The notes under the pieces were generated by a model. It was not told the DNA's origin. It saw only the letters and a program-made list of their open reading frames with translations, and did no database searches. A program made the position numbers and the translations under genes. Below, one piece after another: positions 59,770-64,000 of a stretch of DNA of 64,000 bases. Position 1 is the stretch's first letter, and every line of letters begins with the position of its first letter. The DNA is from Gnetum montanum (Eukaryota; Streptophyta; Gnetopsida; Gnetales; Gnetaceae): positions 440,973 to 504,972 of the forward strand of contig MNCI01019003.1 in the NCBI GenBank assembly GCA_015680685.1. Direction: 5' to 3'.

Positions 59770-60190
59770 TGTGAAGGAATGGGGGTTTCCCCCTTAGCAT
59801 GGAAACCTCACCCTTACAACCCCTCGCCCCTCAATGCCCCTGGCAATGTGAAGACTACATGCATAGTGTGGAAACCTTCCCCCCTTAGCATGGAAGTTTT
59901 CCCCAATGTGGAGGTATGGGGGTTTCCCCCTTAGCATGGAAACCTTCCCACCCCTCCTCACCAACCACCCAAACCACCCCCCCCCACCCCCCCACCCCCC
60001 CCTAGTGGGAAGATTGCATGCACAATGTGGAAACCTTCCCTCCTCAACATTGAAGTTTTTCCTAGTGTGGAGGGATGGGGGTTTCCCCTTCAGCATGGAA
60101 ACCTTCCCTCCTCCCAAGTGTGGAGACTTCATGCATAATGTAAAAACCTTCCTTCCTCAGCATGGAAGTTTCTCATAGCTTGGAAGTTCC
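59770..60190 (+). repeat. Tandem repeats in U3 of element G
   Basis: Three imperfect units headed ATGGGGGTTTCCCC at 59779, 59916 and 60075 (137 and 159 bp apart), each containing 'agcatggaaacctt' and 'agcatggaagttt' with short inverted GGGG/CCCC words. The second unit carries a long C-rich insertion (59960-60002). Confidence 0.8.
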
Positions 60191-60509
60191 ACCCCCATCG
60201 TGGAAGCCACAAAAGCCAAATTTCATCATTCTATGCATTCCAACATTGATTAGCCACGTTAGTAAGCATGATAGAAGGCTCAGTATGGAATATTCATCTC
60301 TAGCATAGAAGGTGTGCCCCTACTACTATTTTTATAGTAAATTGAATGGCCATGGGAGGTTTAGCATTTACTATGTATGATAACCCCAAAAATTTGGGCA
60401 TCCATCTCACCTATATGAGGTAGACATTTATAGCTATTTGAAAACCAATTTGTAGCTATTGTGTAGCCAAATTATAGCCATTTTGTAGCACCATTCATGG
60501 CCTAAGACC

Positions 60510-60517
60510 TATAAAAA
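60510..60517 (+). promoter_or_regulatory. TATA box of element G LTR
   Basis: TATAAAAA about 320 bp after the tandem repeats and 770 bp before the PBS-like site. Confidence 0.5.
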
Positions 60518-61289
60518 CCAACATCAAACACCATTTACAAATTCAACACTTTTGCAATTCTATAACCTTAACATTGGTTTGACTTTTATGGCACTTGAAT
60601 ACATTGAGCATACATACATTTTCCCAGCAATAGTTCTAAACCTTGGCACATTGAAGATCACTTGCAAACCTTTGCATAAATGCTACTCCTTGGGTATTCC
60701 TAGCATGGAACTCATATGGCCTTGTGACCCTATAATTCACCTTGGGATTTGTGAGTTTTCAAGCTCCATGTTGCACTCTTGGGATCTCTAACTCCCAGCA
60801 TAGAACACTTAATCAACTTGGATTCTTCACACTTGTCAACTACTAGCAATGACCAATGCTGTAATTCTGGAGTAATAGTAAAGAAGGTTCAATAGCATTG
60901 AGATTACTGGGACATTTGGATTATGTTGTTGAACACAATGGCTTCAATAGACCTTAAACCCTAACTCAAGTGAACCTCCATGTTCCCCTCTTAGGCATAC
61001 TTTGTACATAATCTCTTAACTCTCCTTTATTTTATTCTTTGTAAAATAAAGTTTATAGTTTGTGTTTGAATTAAATTTGTCATTTATGTTTAGTGCATTT
61101 ATATTACTTTGATTTGCAATCATATTATTTATCTCATTGTACCCTTATCAAAGTCCCTAGTTGATCTACTAACCTAGCTAGGGTACCTTGAATCCTATTT
61201 TTTTAAGGTCCTAGAGATTCGGAGTTGAGACTACTGCACTAGGACTTTTGATTTTCCAATGATCAAATTTTCCAATTACAATAGTTTTC

Positions 61290-61308
61290 TAGTGCTAGAA
61301 GGAGGGCC
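61290..61308 (+). other. PBS-like site of element G
   Basis: TAGTGCTAGAAGGAGGGCC, the fullest match among the four such sites in the window. Confidence 0.6.
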
Positions 61309-62023
61309 TTTGCCCAATTTCTATGACCAGATCTATTTTCCCCCATTACCAACATTACCATTTGCAAGCTTTTCTTTGATTTTTTGTAGTCAAAATTTTG
61401 AGGAACCAACATTGGTTTTCCCTCTGCTCCTTGTGATAGAAACTGTTGCATGGAAGTTGCAGGTGGTTGGGTGTTGGCCTTTCATAGCAACTACTATGAA
61501 TTTTTTAGTCCAAAACTAGCATTGAATCCTTTCACCCTTTTTTCTTTTTGTTGCCAATTGTTCCCAATTTCCAAAGTGGGTGGTGCAATCATTCCAAAAA
61601 CCATCAATTTTCTGAAAGTTAACTTCCCCCCATCTTTCCTAGTTGAGAAAATTGACAACTTGATAAAACCAAGTTCTAGTGGATAAACACCAACTTTCTA
61701 GTTTGGTTTTTTTCCATTTCCCCCTCATCAATGCTAGATTAGAAAGATGTGAGGTTCCCCCCATCTCACTTCCCTTCTTTCCTCCCTACCATACCCAATG
61801 TAGAGGCAGTTGGGAGGCTAGTGTGGGTGAGGCTTAACACCAACATTCCTAGCTTTCTATTTTGGTAAAGGGGCAAACCCCATTACCCCTCACTTTCTAA
61901 TTATAGAAACTGCTCCATTATTAGCCATTTTTTCTTCCTTTAACCATTTTTGAGTTCCCTGTAGGATTTACTTCTATTTTTATCTTTTATAGTCTATTTT
62001 AAAACCTTTGTAACACTATAACC

Positions 62024-64000
62024 ATGTCTCTCCTACAATCAACCAAGTTTCCTTAGAACTACACTAATAGTGGGTTAGATCAACAATACATGAGGATTTA
62101 TGACCCCAAAGACCCTATTGTAATGGAATGCAGGCAATCTCTTAGACTTAGAGGACAATGTCTTAGTTTTGTAGCGATAAATGAAGAACATTATAACTTC
62201 ATTTGCACCAAGATCCAAGCTAGCATGCTAATCCCTAGAGTGGAAGTAGAGGCCAAGAAAGAATTCAAGCTCATTCATCATGATGGAAAGGAGTATATTC
62301 CCTCTTCCTATGACGAAATACCCCTCAATGACATTTACAGTAGCATCTTAGCCCTTCTCATTAAGGTTGATGAAGACAATTGAAAGACTACCTTAGAGGG
62401 GGAACTAGAGAAGGAAGATGAATTTGGGACAGATTCTGAGCCTAGAAACCTTGTGCAGAGACTTTTCCAATAAGGAACCCACAAGGCCATAGTGCCCACC
62501 TCCACTTCCTTTGCCTCTTCCTTTTGATAGGTCCCACCACCTTCATCTTCACCATACCTAACCATGTTTGGACCTACACCAATCATCACTACACACCAAG
62601 CATAATTGGTGTCATAGCCAAGTACCTTTCACTTCTCCATGCCTCTTGCTACCCAACCATGGTCAGTTTGCTCGACGATAGTCGTAGCTACTATTGTTAG
62701 CTTCTTGACCAACCATGTGGGATCCACTATAAAACCCTAAGTAACTCAAGGATCACACATCCCATTTATCCTGTTTGTGCCTCAAGTACTAATACAAACA
62801 TCCTTTTCCTTGTTTAGCCCATAAGCTACCATTTCCTTCTATATTACAACCAATAGTAAGGTCACAAGCCTCACAACAAATACCAAAACCATATGTGCAA
62901 GTTCCATAGCCAGCAAGGCCACTATAGGGCTAGATCAAGCCTTCTAGATGATCTAGGACATAATGGAGGAGATAAAGAGGCTCAAAGCCTATAGTTCCCA
63001 AAGTTTCAAGATTATGGATTTCTACCAGGATGATCCCATGAGTCTTGCAATCCCACCTTTGACACTTCCTCTTAGTGTCCCTATGCCCCAATTTAGCAAA
63101 TACAATGGAGAAGGTGATCCCAATGCTCACCTTATTACCTTTCAAGATGAATGCCTACTCTTGTAGTCATGGCCTCATACCATCATGAAGATTTTCTCTA
63201 TGTCCTTGACTAGGAAAGCACTTCATTGGTACCATGCCCTACCTAGAGTATCCATATCCTATATTGAGGACTTGATAGCCCAATTTGTTAACCGCTTCAT
63301 GTATAACTTAAATCTTGATATCATGCTTGATTAACTCATGTAGGTTAATCAGGGATCTCTATAACCCATATAGAAGTTCATCCAATTGTGGAATGGACTA
63401 TTGAATAGAATACCAAAGCCGATAGCTGAGACCCATATTTTAGCCATATAGAAGGGCATAGTTAACAACTTTATCAAGTCAAAACTCTACTATCTTGAGC
63501 AACAACACCTCAACCAAGTGTTTTCTCAAACCAAGAACATAGAGGATGTTGTAGAGACCAATCATGACTCATTCTATGTAGCATATAAAAATCAACATAC
63601 TTGGAAATACAAGGAAAAGAACAAACAAAAAAACATGGTTGTAGAAATAGTGATCAAAGAAGAAAATATTACTAACCAAGAGCCAAGGAATAGTCCACCC
63701 AAGGTCCCTACTAATAACCATGATAACTAACCATTAACATATGAGGCCATCACATCAATTTCCACGAGGTCAAATTTTGAGCAGAAAGACTGAAGTAAGT
63801 ACACAACCTTATCTTTGAAATCATATAAGTTGCTAAATCAAATTTTAAAGAGTGGGTGCATGCAATGCAATCAGATGACCGAAGCCACTCCAAAGAAGCA
63901 TAAGTGGTTATGCAAAATAGCCAAGGATCACACTCAAAAAATAAAGGATGATCCCCAATTGCCTAGGTACTTGAAACTAAACTACTTTTGCTATTATCAC
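62024..64000 (+). pseudogene. Element G gag, stops only, continues past window
   Basis: One frame from an ATG at 62024 to the window end (about 660 codons) without a frameshift, broken by roughly 20 stops. The N-terminal part has 'LRLRGQCLSFVAINEEHYNF'. A Pro/Ser/Thr-rich middle follows (62480-62900). The capsid domain has 'MPQFSKYNGEGDPNAHLITF', 'MSLTRKALHWYHALPRVSIS' and 'YIEDLIAQFVNRF' (about 63080-63300), the classic retrotransposon gag pattern. The end 'LPRYLKLNYFCYYH' (about 63960-64000) begins the CxxH zinc-binding motif of Tat gags. Protease and pol would lie to the right. Confidence 0.78.

Larger units (their letters stand above)
59766..64000 (+). mobile_element. Element G: Tat-like LTR retrotransposon, 5' portion, cut by window edge
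   Basis: Putative U3 with tandem repeats (59770-60190), a TATA box CTATAAAAACC (60509-60519), R/U5 to about 61280, a PBS-like TAGTGCTAGAAGGAGGGCC (61290-61308), a leader of about 700 bp and a gag that runs off the right edge. The PBS-like word is shared with elements H and J. Confidence 0.65.

Noticed and set aside
1-64000. CRISPR array, bacterial operon or phage-like system
   Set aside because: No regular short direct repeats with unique spacers, no ribosome-binding sites; tRNA type, LTR elements, LINEs and splice-like sites all point to a plant nuclear genome.

Overview
The window looks like nuclear intergenic DNA of a seed plant. It is AT-rich, almost free of intact genes, and filled with old, nested LTR retrotransposons, short non-LTR remnants and one cytosolic-type tRNA-Gly gene. 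The large, slowly eroding elements, broken mainly by point changes to stop codons, would suit a gymnosperm, but that is inference. There are no bacterial operons, no CRISPR arrays and no intact virus.

Layout. 1-2214: 5' end of a minus-strand Athila/Tat-like Ty3 element (A). 3370-4440: Ty1/copia integrase remnant interrupted by an RTE-type LINE tail. 5345-5415: tRNA-Gly(GCC). 7551-10884: Tat-like gag remnant (H). 11323-24865: Athila-like element B, whose gag was split by a second Athila-like element C (13574-23601), the only one in the window with protease, reverse transcriptase, RNase H and integrase. 24870-25650: chromovirus protease/RT scrap. 27900-28734: broken minus-strand host-like locus. 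29935-31081: Tat-like gag (J). 31316-32885: truncated element E. 35684-44073: element F, with both LTRs and a 5-bp target duplication. 44906-47808: tandem repeats, a sequence gap, LTR ends and a GC-rich stretch carrying part of an AWPM-19-like membrane-protein gene. 49352-49662: small acidic gene related to the 28 kb locus. 51365-52480: LINE RT remnant. 55380-58450: copia RNase H next to a decayed Athila-like gag (I). 59770-64000: LTR and gag of a Tat-like element (G) running off the right edge.

The most interesting object is element F. It has a gag ORF but none of PR/RT/RNase H/IN. Between a post-gag spacer and its 3' LTR it carries a separate accessory ORF of about 843 codons (40556-43088), preceded by what looks like its own promoter: clustered GATATC palindromes and a TATAAATA box at 40029-40084. 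The same GATATC-cluster plus TATA arrangement occurs in the U3 of elements A, B, C, E and F. F therefore looks like a non-autonomous element, probably mobilised by a C-like relative, with a second transcription unit. A single N at 41734 falsely breaks the accessory frame; two other single Ns (13830, 30295) sit between exact duplications typical of unmerged contig ends.
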